From Caldifarciminota bacterium (GTDB taxonomy: Bacteria > Hydrothermota > Hydrothermia > B15-G9 > WFZT01), in contig JALSOD010000272.1 of the NCBI GenBank assembly GCA_026986655.1, positions 1 to 7,437 on the forward strand: DNA of 7,437 bases, read 5' to 3'. The number at the start of each line of letters is the position of its first letter. Position 1 is the stretch's first letter. Both the position numbers and the translations under genes were made by a program. This document shows, piece after piece, positions 1 to 7,175 of the stretch. The notes beneath the pieces are model-generated. The model saw only the letters and a list, made by a program, of their open reading frames with translations, was not told where the DNA came from and made no database searches.

Positions 1-779
1 TGCAAAGGAGATGTGAAAATAAATCTGTCGTGAAAATTTTCAAAAAGCTCTTCCGGGAATTCTTCGAATATAGCAAATAATGAAGAACCTGAGCCGGTCA
101 TGAGGGTACAGCAAGCCCCCATCTTTTCCATGAATTCTTTAAAATCCGTTATAAAACTCTCTCCATAAATTTCTTCAAAGGAATTGTAAATCAATTTTCC
201 AAGCTCCATTAAATTCCCTTGAATTAAGTTGTTTTTTATTTGAAGAATTCTTTCTTCAGCTTCTTGTCGTGGATAATAAAGCTTCATTTTTCTTAAAAAT
301 TTATACCCCTCCTTTGTGCTAAATTCCACCCCGGGGTTGTATAGTACAATAGAAAAGAAGGGGGGTATTTCGAAGGGTTCAACAATTTCCCCCTTTCCTC
401 TCACTATGGCTCCATTGCTCTCATAAACGAAGAAAGGTACATCTGAGCCCAGGGAAGAAGCAAATCTTATAGCCCTGTTCTTTTCAAAAAATTTTAAAAC
501 TGCGGCCGCGTCTGAGCTTCCACCGCCCAATCCTGCACCCATCGGGATGTTTTTTCGAATATGTACCCGGTAAGGTCGATTTCGTAGCGCTTTCCAGACT
601 ATGTTGTCTTTCCCTTTAGGCCCTGAAGTGGCAGTTACTTCTGGACGTGTATAAGGGGTGATCCAGATGGTATCAAAAAGGCCAATCTTTATGAAGATTG
701 ACATGATTTCGTGATATCCATCCTCTCTCAATCCGGTTACAAATAAGGAAAGATTGATTTTTGCAAAAGCTTTGAGCAT
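1..779 (-). CDS. ispE: 4-diphosphocytidyl-2-C-methyl-D-erythritol kinase, C-terminus cut by window edge
   Basis: IspE is a cytosolic GHMP-family kinase. It phosphorylates the 2-hydroxyl of CDP-methylerythritol with ATP in the MEP isoprenoid pathway. I translated 259 codons by hand with no stop before the edge. The N-terminal motif has K7 and H23 in KINLSLF...DGYHE. The glycine-rich ATP loop MGAGLGGGSSDAA is at residues 80-92. GSDVPFF at 111-117 carries D113, matching the catalytic Asp of E. coli (K10, H26, D141 there). The third GHMP motif TGSGSS is at 228-233. The protein is compact: D113 lies about 28 residues earlier than in E. coli, through shorter segments on both sides of the ATP loop. 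Probably only the last 10-20 residues are missing. The ATG is 4 bases after alr and is preceded by an in-frame TAG 12 bases upstream, so only this ATG or the TTG before it can be the start. No Shine-Dalgarno is present. The family assignment is firm. Confidence 0.93.
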   Translation of the reverse strand, partial: MLKAFAKINLSLFVTGLREDGYHEIMSIFIKIGLFDTIWITPYTRPEVTATSGPKGKDNIVWKALRNRPYRVHIRKNIPMGAGLGGGSSDAAAVLKFFEKNRAIRFASSLGSDVPFFVYESNGAIVRGKGEIVEPFEIPPFFSIVLYNPGVEFSTKEGYKFLRKMKLYYPRQEAEERILQIKNNLIQGNLMELGKLIYNSFEEIYGESFITDFKEFMEKMGACCTLMTGSGSSLFAIFEEFPEELFENFHDRFIFTSPL

Positions 780-783
780 CAAA

Positions 784-1890
784 TCATTCTACAGGGATTC
801 TCTCTACCCGTGGCAATAGGCCGGTTGTGATCTCGTAATTGATGGTTCCTATTAGTCCTGCAAGTTCCGTGGCCGTTATCTCTTCTGTTCCATCCTTCCC
901 GATAAGTGTCGCAACATCTCCAGGTTTGACGTCTGGAATGTTTGTAACATCAACGGTGGTTAGATCCATACTAATTACACCAACGATTCTTGCACGTTTA
1001 CCACGTATTAAAACCTCTCCATCACGGTATAGTGCGCGTGGGTATCCATCACCATAGCCCACAGCAAGAACTGCTATCTTCATAGGTGTTGTACTCTTGA
1101 ATCTAAATCCATAGCCGATTCCTCTACCTGGACCGATTTCTCTCACCTGGATTATTCGGGACTTTAGAGAAAGTACGGGTTTCAGGTCGGGTAGATTCAT
1201 GGACGGAGATGGTGGCAAACCAAACATGGCGATTCCGGGTCTTACCATATCAAAGATAGCCTTATGACCAACATTAAAAATCGCAGCGCTATTGGCCGTA
1301 TGAATTATGTAATTTTTATATTTAACGAAAGGAAGAACTTCTTTTTTGAATCTTTCAAGCTGCTCTTTCGCGAGTCCTGGCTCATCATCAGCTGTTGCGT
1401 AGTGGGTGTATATTCCCTCAAGTGAAAATTTTGGGGAATTCTCGACGAATTCAAGCAATTTGGGAAATTCCTCAATATCCACCCCTGTCCGTGTCATCCC
1501 TGTGTCCACCTCGATGTGAACATGAAGTTTCTCCCCGGGTTTGATAAATTCTTCAATCATCCTTGCCTGTTCCAGAAAGCAGAGAGTAATCCTTAAATCG
1601 TACTTTATCGATTCACGAATTTCCCATTCCATGAATTTGGGCCCGAGCACAAGGATGGGCTTAGTTACACCTGCATTTTCAATTGCCTGAATTGCCTCTT
1701 CAACGGCCGCTACGGAGAAAAAATCCACCCTGCCATTTAGTCTTCGAGCAACTATTTCAAGTCCATGTCCGTAAGCGTTTGCTTTGAGGAGGGCATCAAT
1801 ACGAACCCCCTTTGCTGATTTCTTAATAAAATCAAAATTGTGGTCAAGTGCACGAAGGTCTATTTCCGCCCAGACTCTATTCTTCCTCAT
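784..1890 (-). CDS. alr: Alanine racemase (PLP-dependent, fold type III)
   Basis: Alr interconverts L- and D-alanine in the cytosol, supplying D-Ala for the peptidoglycan stem peptide. At 368 aa it has the normal family length. The N-terminal TIM barrel starts with WAEIDL (7-12) and carries the PLP lysine K36 in KANAYGHG. H163 (YTHYATAD), R217 (VRPGI) and R134 (VDTGMTRTG) match conserved PLP-site residues. The C-terminal beta domain supplies the catalytic tyrosine Y260 (GIGYG), then VGYGDGYPR (277-285) and SMD (307-309). Oddity: the lysine that is carbamylated in the Geobacillus and E. coli enzymes (two residues before the Asp of VDTGM) is E127 here. The ATG lies inside the end of the barrel gene (14-base overlap) with an in-frame TAG 6 bases upstream, so the start is fixed. 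An AGGA sequence is present but almost touches the ATG, too close for a normal ribosome-binding site. ispE follows after 4 bases, so the two are probably co-transcribed. Confidence 0.97.
   Translation of the reverse strand: MRKNRVWAEIDLRALDHNFDFIKKSAKGVRIDALLKANAYGHGLEIVARRLNGRVDFFSVAAVEEAIQAIENAGVTKPILVLGPKFMEWEIRESIKYDLRITLCFLEQARMIEEFIKPGEKLHVHIEVDTGMTRTGVDIEEFPKLLEFVENSPKFSLEGIYTHYATADDEPGLAKEQLERFKKEVLPFVKYKNYIIHTANSAAIFNVGHKAIFDMVRPGIAMFGLPPSPSMNLPDLKPVLSLKSRIIQVREIGPGRGIGYGFRFKSTTPMKIAVLAVGYGDGYPRALYRDGEVLIRGKRARIVGVISMDLTTVDVTNIPDVKPGDVATLIGKDGTEEITATELAGLIGTINYEITTGLLPRVERIPVE
786..816 (-). promoter_or_regulatory. Promoter-like pair before ispE
   Basis: TTGCCA (811-816; 5 of 6 consensus), a long 19-base spacer and TAGAAT (786-791; 5 of 6), with 6 bases to the ispE ATG at 779. 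It lies in the last codons of alr. The hexamers are good but the spacer is at the upper limit. Confidence 0.3.
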
Positions 1891-2383
1891 TTCCTATGGT
1901 AAATGAAATCCCGACACCGTAAATTGCAATGTTTTTTGATTCACCAAATAGAAGTCCATAGTTGAGGAGGAAATTCAATCTGTATCTCTCAGCGGATATC
2001 AACTTTAAGGCTCCATGTGCAATCAAACTGCCTGTGACATCTGATTCTTTGCCACTTCCCATGAGCCTTGAGAATTCACCAAGATTGTAGGATGCATTGA
2101 GGAAAATGCCATCATATCCTAATAGAGCAAAGGGGTAAACCCCGACTGTAAGGCCAAGTGATTCGTAGGCGACTCTATATCTTCCTGTTCCTATTCCAGA
2201 AAAATTGTAAGCAGTCCCGTTGATTCCAACGTGTATTCCCTGCCAGATGTCCCTGGTGTAACAGGCATTCACATGGAATCCACTTTTAACTTCATTCGCA
2301 AAATCACCGGTGGGTATCCCGTAAGTGAAACCAAGGTCAAATCTCGAAAATACAACAAATAAAAGTGCAATAACTACATTCAT
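1877..2383 (-). CDS. Small predicted outer-membrane beta-barrel protein, about 8 strands
   Basis: I do not recognise a specific family; the call rests on the sequence pattern. The 168-aa product opens with a short hydrophobic stretch (residues 1-13, MNVVIALLFVVFS) that would be a very short signal peptide, without the usual basic N-terminal residue. The rest is a series of alternating polar/hydrophobic segments rich in Gly, Tyr and Phe. I count about eight candidate strands, roughly at 15-23, 34-45, 50-62, 68-84, 89-103, 109-130, 132-146 and 152-164, fitting a small OmpA/OmpX-sized barrel. The GIPTGDF sequence after strand 1 is typical of small barrels in diderm bacteria. The final strand GVGISFTIG is followed by an acidic NEEE tail instead of the terminal aromatic residue seen in many barrels. 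That tail is encoded where the gene overlaps alr. The start follows an in-frame TAA 15 bases upstream and no Shine-Dalgarno is visible. Signal peptide, localisation and strand count are inferences; role unknown. Confidence 0.72.
   Translation of the reverse strand: MNVVIALLFVVFSRFDLGFTYGIPTGDFANEVKSGFHVNACYTRDIWQGIHVGINGTAYNFSGIGTGRYRVAYESLGLTVGVYPFALLGYDGIFLNASYNLGEFSRLMGSGKESDVTGSLIAHGALKLISAERYRLNFLLNYGLLFGESKNIAIYGVGISFTIGNEEE
1896..1923 (-). promoter_or_regulatory. Weak promoter-like pair before alr
   Basis: TTTACG (1918-1923), a 16-base spacer and TACCAT (1896-1901), with 5 bases to the alr ATG. The pair lies inside the coding sequence of the barrel gene. Each hexamer matches consensus only partly, so the call depends mainly on the recurring position relative to the start codon. 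Confidence 0.22.
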
Positions 2384-2388
2384 GTGTG

Positions 2389-2420
2389 AAATTATTTAGG
2401 AATCAGGTTTAGACCGTCAA
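2389..2420 (-). promoter_or_regulatory. Candidate promoter of the barrel gene
   Basis: A -35-like TTGACG (2415-2420; 5 of 6 consensus) precedes AATAAT (2391-2396; 18-base spacer, 5 of 6). An overlapping TAATTT (2389-2394) would give a 20-base spacer. The AATAAT ends 7 bases and the TAATTT 5 bases before the ATG at 2383. The gap from murA is long enough for a separate transcript of barrel-alr-ispE, which makes this promoter plausible. Confidence 0.45.
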
Positions 2421-2508
2421 CCATGACAGTGGAACAATGATGTTTTCGAATCAACAGAAATAATAAACTAATTTTTGCCACTGGTCTCTCTTGGTAACAG
2501 GTACAACC

Positions 2509-2522
2509 TTTTATTAATAAAA
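2509..2522. repeat. AT-only palindrome between murA and the barrel gene
   Basis: TTTTATTAATAAAA is a perfect 14-base palindrome about 25 bases past the murA stop. With no GC pairs it would be a weak hairpin, so it is not a convincing intrinsic terminator. The rest of the 165-base gap shows no gene and, apart from the barrel-gene promoter, no clear signal. Confidence 0.3.
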
Positions 2523-2548
2523 ATGAGAGAATTAGTATTTTGGAGAAG

Positions 2549-3811
2549 TCAGGACTTTATTCTTTTAATTTTCGCCCCAAGGCTCTGGAGCTTTATTTCA
2601 AAGGAGTCGTATCCACGGTCAAGATGATAAATTCTATCGATTAGGGTTTTGCCATTGGCGATCAAGCCAGCTAATACAAGGGCCGCTGATGCCCTTAAAT
2701 CTGTTGCCATGACAGGTGCGCCATAAAGTTCCTCGACTCCATTTACAATGGCAGTGCCATTTTCTACTATGATGTCGGCCCCTAATCGGTTTAGTTCAAA
2801 TGCGTGCTTGAATCTGTCGGGATATATTCCTTCCTTGATAATACTTGTCCCTTTTGCCACAGTCATGAGAGCCATAAATTGAGCCTGCATATCTGTGGGG
2901 AATCCAGGAAATGGAGCTGTATGGATGTTAACCGGTCTCACAAATTCACTTTCAGACCACACTCTGATCCATGTTTTCCCCTCCTCAATCCCCGCACCGG
3001 CCAATTTGAGTTTATCAATGACATTTCTAAAATGATCTGGTATGCACTGTTCAATTTTAACGTCTCCCTTCGTAAGGTATGCTGCTACAGCGTAGGTGCC
3101 AGCCTCGATTCTATCAGGTATTACACTGAATCCATCAGGAGGAGTTAAATTTTCTCTTCCAGTAATTTCGATTATATCAGTTCCGAGACCATTGATTTTG
3201 GCTCCTGAGGCCTCTAAAAATTCACCAAGCTGTATTACTTCTGGCTCAAGGGCAACATTTACCAATCTTGTAGTGTCAGGTATTAGAGCAGCTGTCATCA
3301 TGAGGTGTGCCGTTGCTCCAACGGATTTCTTGTCAAAATAAATTTCTTCACCGTGAGGTGATTCCATTTCCCCACAGAGATAACCGTGGCAGATATCTAT
3401 TTTAGCTCCCAGTTCTCTCAAGCCTTTAATGTGAAGATCAACGGGTCTTGGCCCAAAAGCACATCCCCCTGGAAGTGAAACCTCCGCCTTTTTCTCACGA
3501 ACAAGAAGGGGACCGAAAACATAAATTGAGGCTCGCATCTTTTTGACGATTTCATAAGGGGCGCGTGTCGAAGTTATACGAGAGGGATCAATGTTCCAGA
3601 CCTCCTCTTTTATTCTCTCAACTTGAACCCCGAGTACCCGCAGGAGTTCCGCCATGGTGTAGACATCCATAACGTCAGGAACATTTTTGAGGGTGATTTT
3701 TTCCTGAAAAAGCAGAGAAGCAGCCATAAGTGGTAGAACAGAATTTTTGGCTCCGCTGATTTTTACCGTTCCTCTTAATGGTGTTCCACCTTCGATTTCA
3801 AACTTATCCAT
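2549..3811 (-). CDS. murA: UDP-N-acetylglucosamine 1-carboxyvinyltransferase (MurA)
   Basis: MurA transfers enolpyruvate from PEP to UDP-GlcNAc, the first committed step of peptidoglycan synthesis, in the cytosol. At 420 aa it matches the usual length (E. coli 419). It has the two-domain EPSP-synthase fold. Visible landmarks are K22-N23 in SGAKNS, R93 in KMRAS, the active-site cysteine C117 in LPGGCAFGPRPVDLH, D307 in FPTDMQAQF (general base), the DLRASAALVLAGL block at 371-383, and R399 in HLDRGY (E. coli R397). Because C117 is present rather than the Asp found in fosfomycin-insensitive MurAs, the enzyme should be fosfomycin-sensitive by inference. The start is 6 bases after the MoxR stop codon, which is in the same frame and 9 bases before the ATG, so the start is fixed. 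GGAG lies about 15 bases upstream, too far to act normally. A 165-base gap follows the gene. Confidence 0.98.
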   Translation of the reverse strand: MDKFEIEGGTPLRGTVKISGAKNSVLPLMAASLLFQEKITLKNVPDVMDVYTMAELLRVLGVQVERIKEEVWNIDPSRITSTRAPYEIVKKMRASIYVFGPLLVREKKAEVSLPGGCAFGPRPVDLHIKGLRELGAKIDICHGYLCGEMESPHGEEIYFDKKSVGATAHLMMTAALIPDTTRLVNVALEPEVIQLGEFLEASGAKINGLGTDIIEITGRENLTPPDGFSVIPDRIEAGTYAVAAYLTKGDVKIEQCIPDHFRNVIDKLKLAGAGIEEGKTWIRVWSESEFVRPVNIHTAPFPGFPTDMQAQFMALMTVAKGTSIIKEGIYPDRFKHAFELNRLGADIIVENGTAIVNGVEELYGAPVMATDLRASAALVLAGLIANGKTLIDRIYHLDRGYDSFEIKLQSLGAKIKRIKS

Positions 3812-3816
3812 AGGAC

Positions 3817-3822
3817 TTTATA
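3817..3822 (-). promoter_or_regulatory. -10-like TATAAA before murA
   Basis: TATAAA overlaps the MoxR stop codon and ends 5 bases before the murA ATG. No -35-like hexamer stands at a suitable distance, so this would be an extended-type or weak promoter at best, or chance. It is listed because the same spacing recurs at every start in the window. Confidence 0.25.
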
Positions 3823-4819
3823 TGCTCTCCTCTGTACTGACTTTTACTTCATCCAATAAATGTTTAATAACATCTTCTGATGCTATCCCTTCGGCTTCTG
3901 CATTGAAGTTAACGAGTATACGATGCCTTAAAACTGGAAATGCGACAGCTTCCACATCTTCAATCGAAGGTGTGGGCCTTCCTTTGAGAAGTGCACGGGC
4001 CTTTGCCCCCAATATAAGATACTGAGACGCACGTGGGCCAGCACCATAGTGGACGTATTCCTTCACAAAATCTTTCGCTAATTTGTCCTGAGGTCTTGAT
4101 GCTCTTGCTAATCTCACTGCAAATTCTATTACATTTTCTGCCACCGGTACTCTTCTAACAAGGTTTTGAGCCTCAAGAAGTTCTCTTTTCGAGAGTACTT
4201 TGTTGAGCTTTTCTTCTGAGATAGCCGTGGTTGTTCGAACAATTTCAATCTCTTCGTCATACGCGGGATAATCGATCATTACATTGAACATAAATCTGTC
4301 GAGTTGCGCCTCTGGTAAAGGGTATGTACCTTCCTGTTCGATCGGGTTTTGGGTTGCAAGGACAAAAAATGGTTTGTCGAGCTCATAGGTAGTCCCTCCA
4401 GCAGTTACTCTCAATTCCTGCATTGCTTCTAAGAGAGCCGATTGAGTCTTAGGAGGTGTTCTATTTATCTCGTCCGCAAGGATCATGTTTGCAAAAACCG
4501 GTCCCTTAACAAATTTGAATCTCCTCTTCCCTGTTTGTGGATCCTCTTCAATAATGTCAGTACCGATGATGTCTGATGGCATAAGATCAGGAGTAAATTG
4601 AATCCTTGAAAATTTCAAATCAAGAATTGACGCCAGTGTTTTAACAAGTAAAGTTTTCGCGAGTCCAGGAACACCGATGATTAAGACGTGACCACCAGAG
4701 AGTAATGCAATGAGTATCTTTTCAATTACATCCTTCTGCCCAACGATAACCTTGGATAGCTCGCTATTTATGGAATTCTCAATTCCACTAATTATTTCGA
4801 AAATTTCTTTATCAGTCAT
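3818..4819 (-). CDS. MoxR-family AAA+ ATPase
   Basis: MoxR proteins are cytosolic AAA+ ATPases thought to act as chaperones that assemble or activate partner proteins, often with von Willebrand factor A or DUF58 proteins encoded next door. The 333-aa product has the full module: Walker A GVPGLAKT (49-56), Walker B MILADEIN (112-119), the sensor 1 region ATQNP (155-159), the LDRF arginine-finger region (R175), and a C-terminal lid with a sensor 2-like GPRAS (261-265). Length and order are normal. Its first 8 bases overlap the end of the radical SAM gene (ATGACTGA). murA starts 6 bases after its stop. Unusually, no DUF58, VWA or transglutaminase gene follows, so the partner must be encoded elsewhere, or the ATPase serves the neighbouring envelope or radical SAM functions. 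The start is fixed by an in-frame TAA 18 bases upstream with no other start codon between. No ribosome-binding site is visible, but a near-perfect promoter is. Confidence 0.95.
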   Translation of the reverse strand: MTDKEIFEIISGIENSINSELSKVIVGQKDVIEKILIALLSGGHVLIIGVPGLAKTLLVKTLASILDLKFSRIQFTPDLMPSDIIGTDIIEEDPQTGKRRFKFVKGPVFANMILADEINRTPPKTQSALLEAMQELRVTAGGTTYELDKPFFVLATQNPIEQEGTYPLPEAQLDRFMFNVMIDYPAYDEEIEIVRTTTAISEEKLNKVLSKRELLEAQNLVRRVPVAENVIEFAVRLARASRPQDKLAKDFVKEYVHYGAGPRASQYLILGAKARALLKGRPTPSIEDVEAVAFPVLRHRILVNFNAEAEGIASEDVIKHLLDEVKVSTEESI

Positions 4820-7169
4820 GGGTGGTATTATAAGTTATGGCGTAAAAACGCTCAATCTCAAATGTCCTTGCCTCCTCGCGTTCTATACCAAGTTTTTCAG
4901 ATAGGAATTTTAGGATACTAAAATCATTTGAGGGCGCATCCACGAGGAGTTCGTTTCCCCGTACTTCTAATTTCAGACCGTTTGAGTCAATTTTTTCAAA
5001 ATGTTTAATTAAATCTGCAGGAATTTTTACTTTGAACTTCACTCTGTTGAATTTGGCCCAATTGGGCTTTTTCTGAACCTCTATGAAGTGAACTATCTGA
5101 AGACCAGGTATGAGATTATTGGAGGCAGATTCGATCAAATCCCTTGTTAGTGGTGTATGTGTTTCAATATATATAGGCTCGTTTTTCGCAGTTGCCCCGA
5201 GCAGGAGAGATGGTCCCGTGCTCAAAGCAGGTCTCGGGACATAACTACCGTGATAGCGGATTTTTACACCGGCACTCCTCAACGCCTGAAGAATCAGCCG
5301 GATAGTATCGTTGTGTGCAATAAATCTTGCGTGTCCTGATTTGGAATAGAATAGCACATATTTAAATATTTTTGGTTCCTCCCGAATTTTGATGGAAATT
5401 TTCTCAGGAATTTTTATTGGTGGTAAACCTTCCTTACAGATGTTGAATCCCATCCTTATAAAAGGGCCGCATCCGGTGCAACCATCAGTCATACAGTTTT
5501 GTGTGTACTCGTTTTTCAGGGCTCTTTTGTATTCTAACTGAAGATATTTTTTGAATATAAGCACATTGATTCTGTCCCAGGGTAGGGGAGCATCGAGTGG
5601 TCTTTCTTCGAGGTAGGTTTTCCAATCAATTCCAATTTTTTCAAAGGCTTTTTCCCATCTGGAAAAGTCAAAGTTTTCAGTCCAGCTCTCGAGATAGGCA
5701 CCATTTTTGTAAGCCTCAAGTATAGCGTCTCCAAGCCTTTCATCCCCCCTGCCAAGAATCCCTTCGAGTAAGGAATTGTACGGGTTGTGAAATGATATCC
5801 TGAGATTTCTTTCTCTTTTTGTAATTGACTTGATAACTCCAATTTTATGAAATATTTCCTCCGGGAAGTCCTGCCTTACCCACTGAAATGGTGTGTGAGG
5901 TCTCGGAACGAATGGAGAAATCGAAGCCTTAAATTTGATTCTTCTTGCGCTCCTTGCGATTTTTTTGAGAAAGTAACCAAGCTCCTTTACATCCTCTTCG
6001 GTCTCCGTTGGGAGTCCAATCATAAAGTAAAGTTTTACATGTTTCCATCCGAATCTTTTCGCTATCTCAATTGATTTCTCAATGTCTTCAAGGGGGACAT
6101 TTTTATTGATAACGCGTCTAAGTCTGTCAGATGCAGTTTCTGGCGCAAGTGTCAAACCAAACCTTCTCATGTCTTCAACTGCCTCAATTAGCTCCATATT
6201 TATTGCATCAACCGGTAGTGAAGGGAGTGAAACAAAAACCTGATTCTGAAATTTCTCCTTGATCTTGATAATTAATTCTACCAGTTCTGGATAATCAGAA
6301 CTTGTGAAGGCAAGTAAACCGACTTCATCCCACCCTGTAAATCTGACGCCCTCTTCAATAATTTTAAGGATATCCTCGACTTCCCTCTTTCTGATAGGAC
6401 GATAAACCATTCCTCCTTCACAGAATCTACAGCCTCTCGTACAACCCCTCATTAGTTCAACAGTGAGCCTGTTGTGAACAATGTCAATGTTGGGAACGAC
6501 CTGTTTTGTGGGATAAAATTCGTTTGTTAGAGGCGCGATCCCTTTCCTGGCGCGGTTCTTTAACTCCGGGATATAAATACCCTCTATTTTTGACATCTCT
6601 TCGAAAAGCTCGTATCTACTGAGATCCCCCGATTTCCAGGCCATAAGAAGAGGAATACTCTGCTTGAGAGAAAGCTCTGCTTCTCCAACAAAGAATATAT
6701 CAACAAACTGTTCGAGTGGTGCAGGATTTAATGATGCAGGTCCACCAAGCACAACAATTGGATCTCCATCCTTTCGATCAGATCTCTTTAGCGGAATTTG
6801 ACCGAAATCAAGGGCAAGTAAGAGATTGGTGTAATTGAGCTCTGTGTGCATGGAAAACCCGATGACATCAAACTTATAAAGTGGGGTATAGGTTTCCAGT
6901 GAAAAGAGTGGAACGTTCTTTGATTTCATTAGTTCCAGTGCGTCGTTCCATGGGAGAAAAAATCGCTCGGCATAAATTCCATCAGTTGAATTTAGTACGT
7001 GATAAATGATTTTAAGTCCGAGGTTGGACATGCCAACTTCATAGATTTCAGGATATACGAGGGCGAATCTGAGAGAGAAATTATCTTTGAAGACCGAATT
7101 TCTTTCCTTTCCTATGTATCGTGCCGGTTTTTCAACTCGTATGAGGTCATTACCAAAGGGATGGTTCAT
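4812..7169 (-). CDS. B12-binding-like radical SAM protein with C-terminal DUF2344 (TIGR03960 type)
   Basis: This is a predicted cytosolic 4Fe-4S radical SAM enzyme of unknown substrate. Residues about 15-170 form an N-terminal region of the TIGR03960 kind (KPARYIGKE, then YPEIYEVGMSNLG at 40-52, LGGPASLNP at 142-150, FVGEAE at 161-166). I see no classical DxHxxG cobalamin motif, so B12 binding is uncertain. The radical SAM core spans about 235-430, with the cluster-binding CTRGCRFC (C244, C248, C251) and later LAPETASDRLRRVINK and MIGLPTET blocks. A second cysteine group, C560, C565, C568 and C579, could bind another cluster or zinc. Residues about 603-786 are DUF2344 (YSKSGHARFIAHND). Fusion of these parts is the normal architecture. 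I chose ATG 7169; a GTG directly before it (7172) is the only alternative, because an in-frame TAA lies just upstream. The end overlaps moxR by 8 bases. Family assignment is strong; function is not established as far as I know. Confidence 0.93.
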   Translation of the reverse strand: MNHPFGNDLIRVEKPARYIGKERNSVFKDNFSLRFALVYPEIYEVGMSNLGLKIIYHVLNSTDGIYAERFFLPWNDALELMKSKNVPLFSLETYTPLYKFDVIGFSMHTELNYTNLLLALDFGQIPLKRSDRKDGDPIVVLGGPASLNPAPLEQFVDIFFVGEAELSLKQSIPLLMAWKSGDLSRYELFEEMSKIEGIYIPELKNRARKGIAPLTNEFYPTKQVVPNIDIVHNRLTVELMRGCTRGCRFCEGGMVYRPIRKREVEDILKIIEEGVRFTGWDEVGLLAFTSSDYPELVELIIKIKEKFQNQVFVSLPSLPVDAINMELIEAVEDMRRFGLTLAPETASDRLRRVINKNVPLEDIEKSIEIAKRFGWKHVKLYFMIGLPTETEEDVKELGYFLKKIARSARRIKFKASISPFVPRPHTPFQWVRQDFPEEIFHKIGVIKSITKRERNLRISFHNPYNSLLEGILGRGDERLGDAILEAYKNGAYLESWTENFDFSRWEKAFEKIGIDWKTYLEERPLDAPLPWDRINVLIFKKYLQLEYKRALKNEYTQNCMTDGCTGCGPFIRMGFNICKEGLPPIKIPEKISIKIREEPKIFKYVLFYSKSGHARFIAHNDTIRLILQALRSAGVKIRYHGSYVPRPALSTGPSLLLGATAKNEPIYIETHTPLTRDLIESASNNLIPGLQIVHFIEVQKKPNWAKFNRVKFKVKIPADLIKHFEKIDSNGLKLEVRGNELLVDAPSNDFSILKFLSEKLGIEREEARTFEIERFYAITYNTTHD
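4827..4855 (-). promoter_or_regulatory. Candidate internal promoter of the MoxR gene
   Basis: TTGAGC (4850-4855), exactly 17 bases, then a perfect TATAAT (4827-4832), lying within the last codons of the radical SAM gene. Seven bases separate the -10 from the MoxR ATG, so the transcript would start at or next to the ATG. It is the best consensus match in the window. If real, moxR and murA can be expressed apart from the radical SAM gene. Confidence 0.5.
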
Positions 7170-7175
7170 CACCTT

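Noticed and set aside
2384..2548. Intrinsic terminator after murA
   Set aside because: The only clear palindrome is AT-only; no GC-rich stem followed by a T-run was found.
2804..3148. Plus-strand open frame of 114 codons containing a CPFCHSH sequence
   Set aside because: It lies wholly antisense to murA, whose motifs are continuous; no promoter or family match is seen.
5534..5842. Minus-strand open frame of 102 codons inside the radical SAM gene
   Set aside because: It is an alternative frame of a gene with intact domain order and no frameshift; the product shows no recognisable domain.
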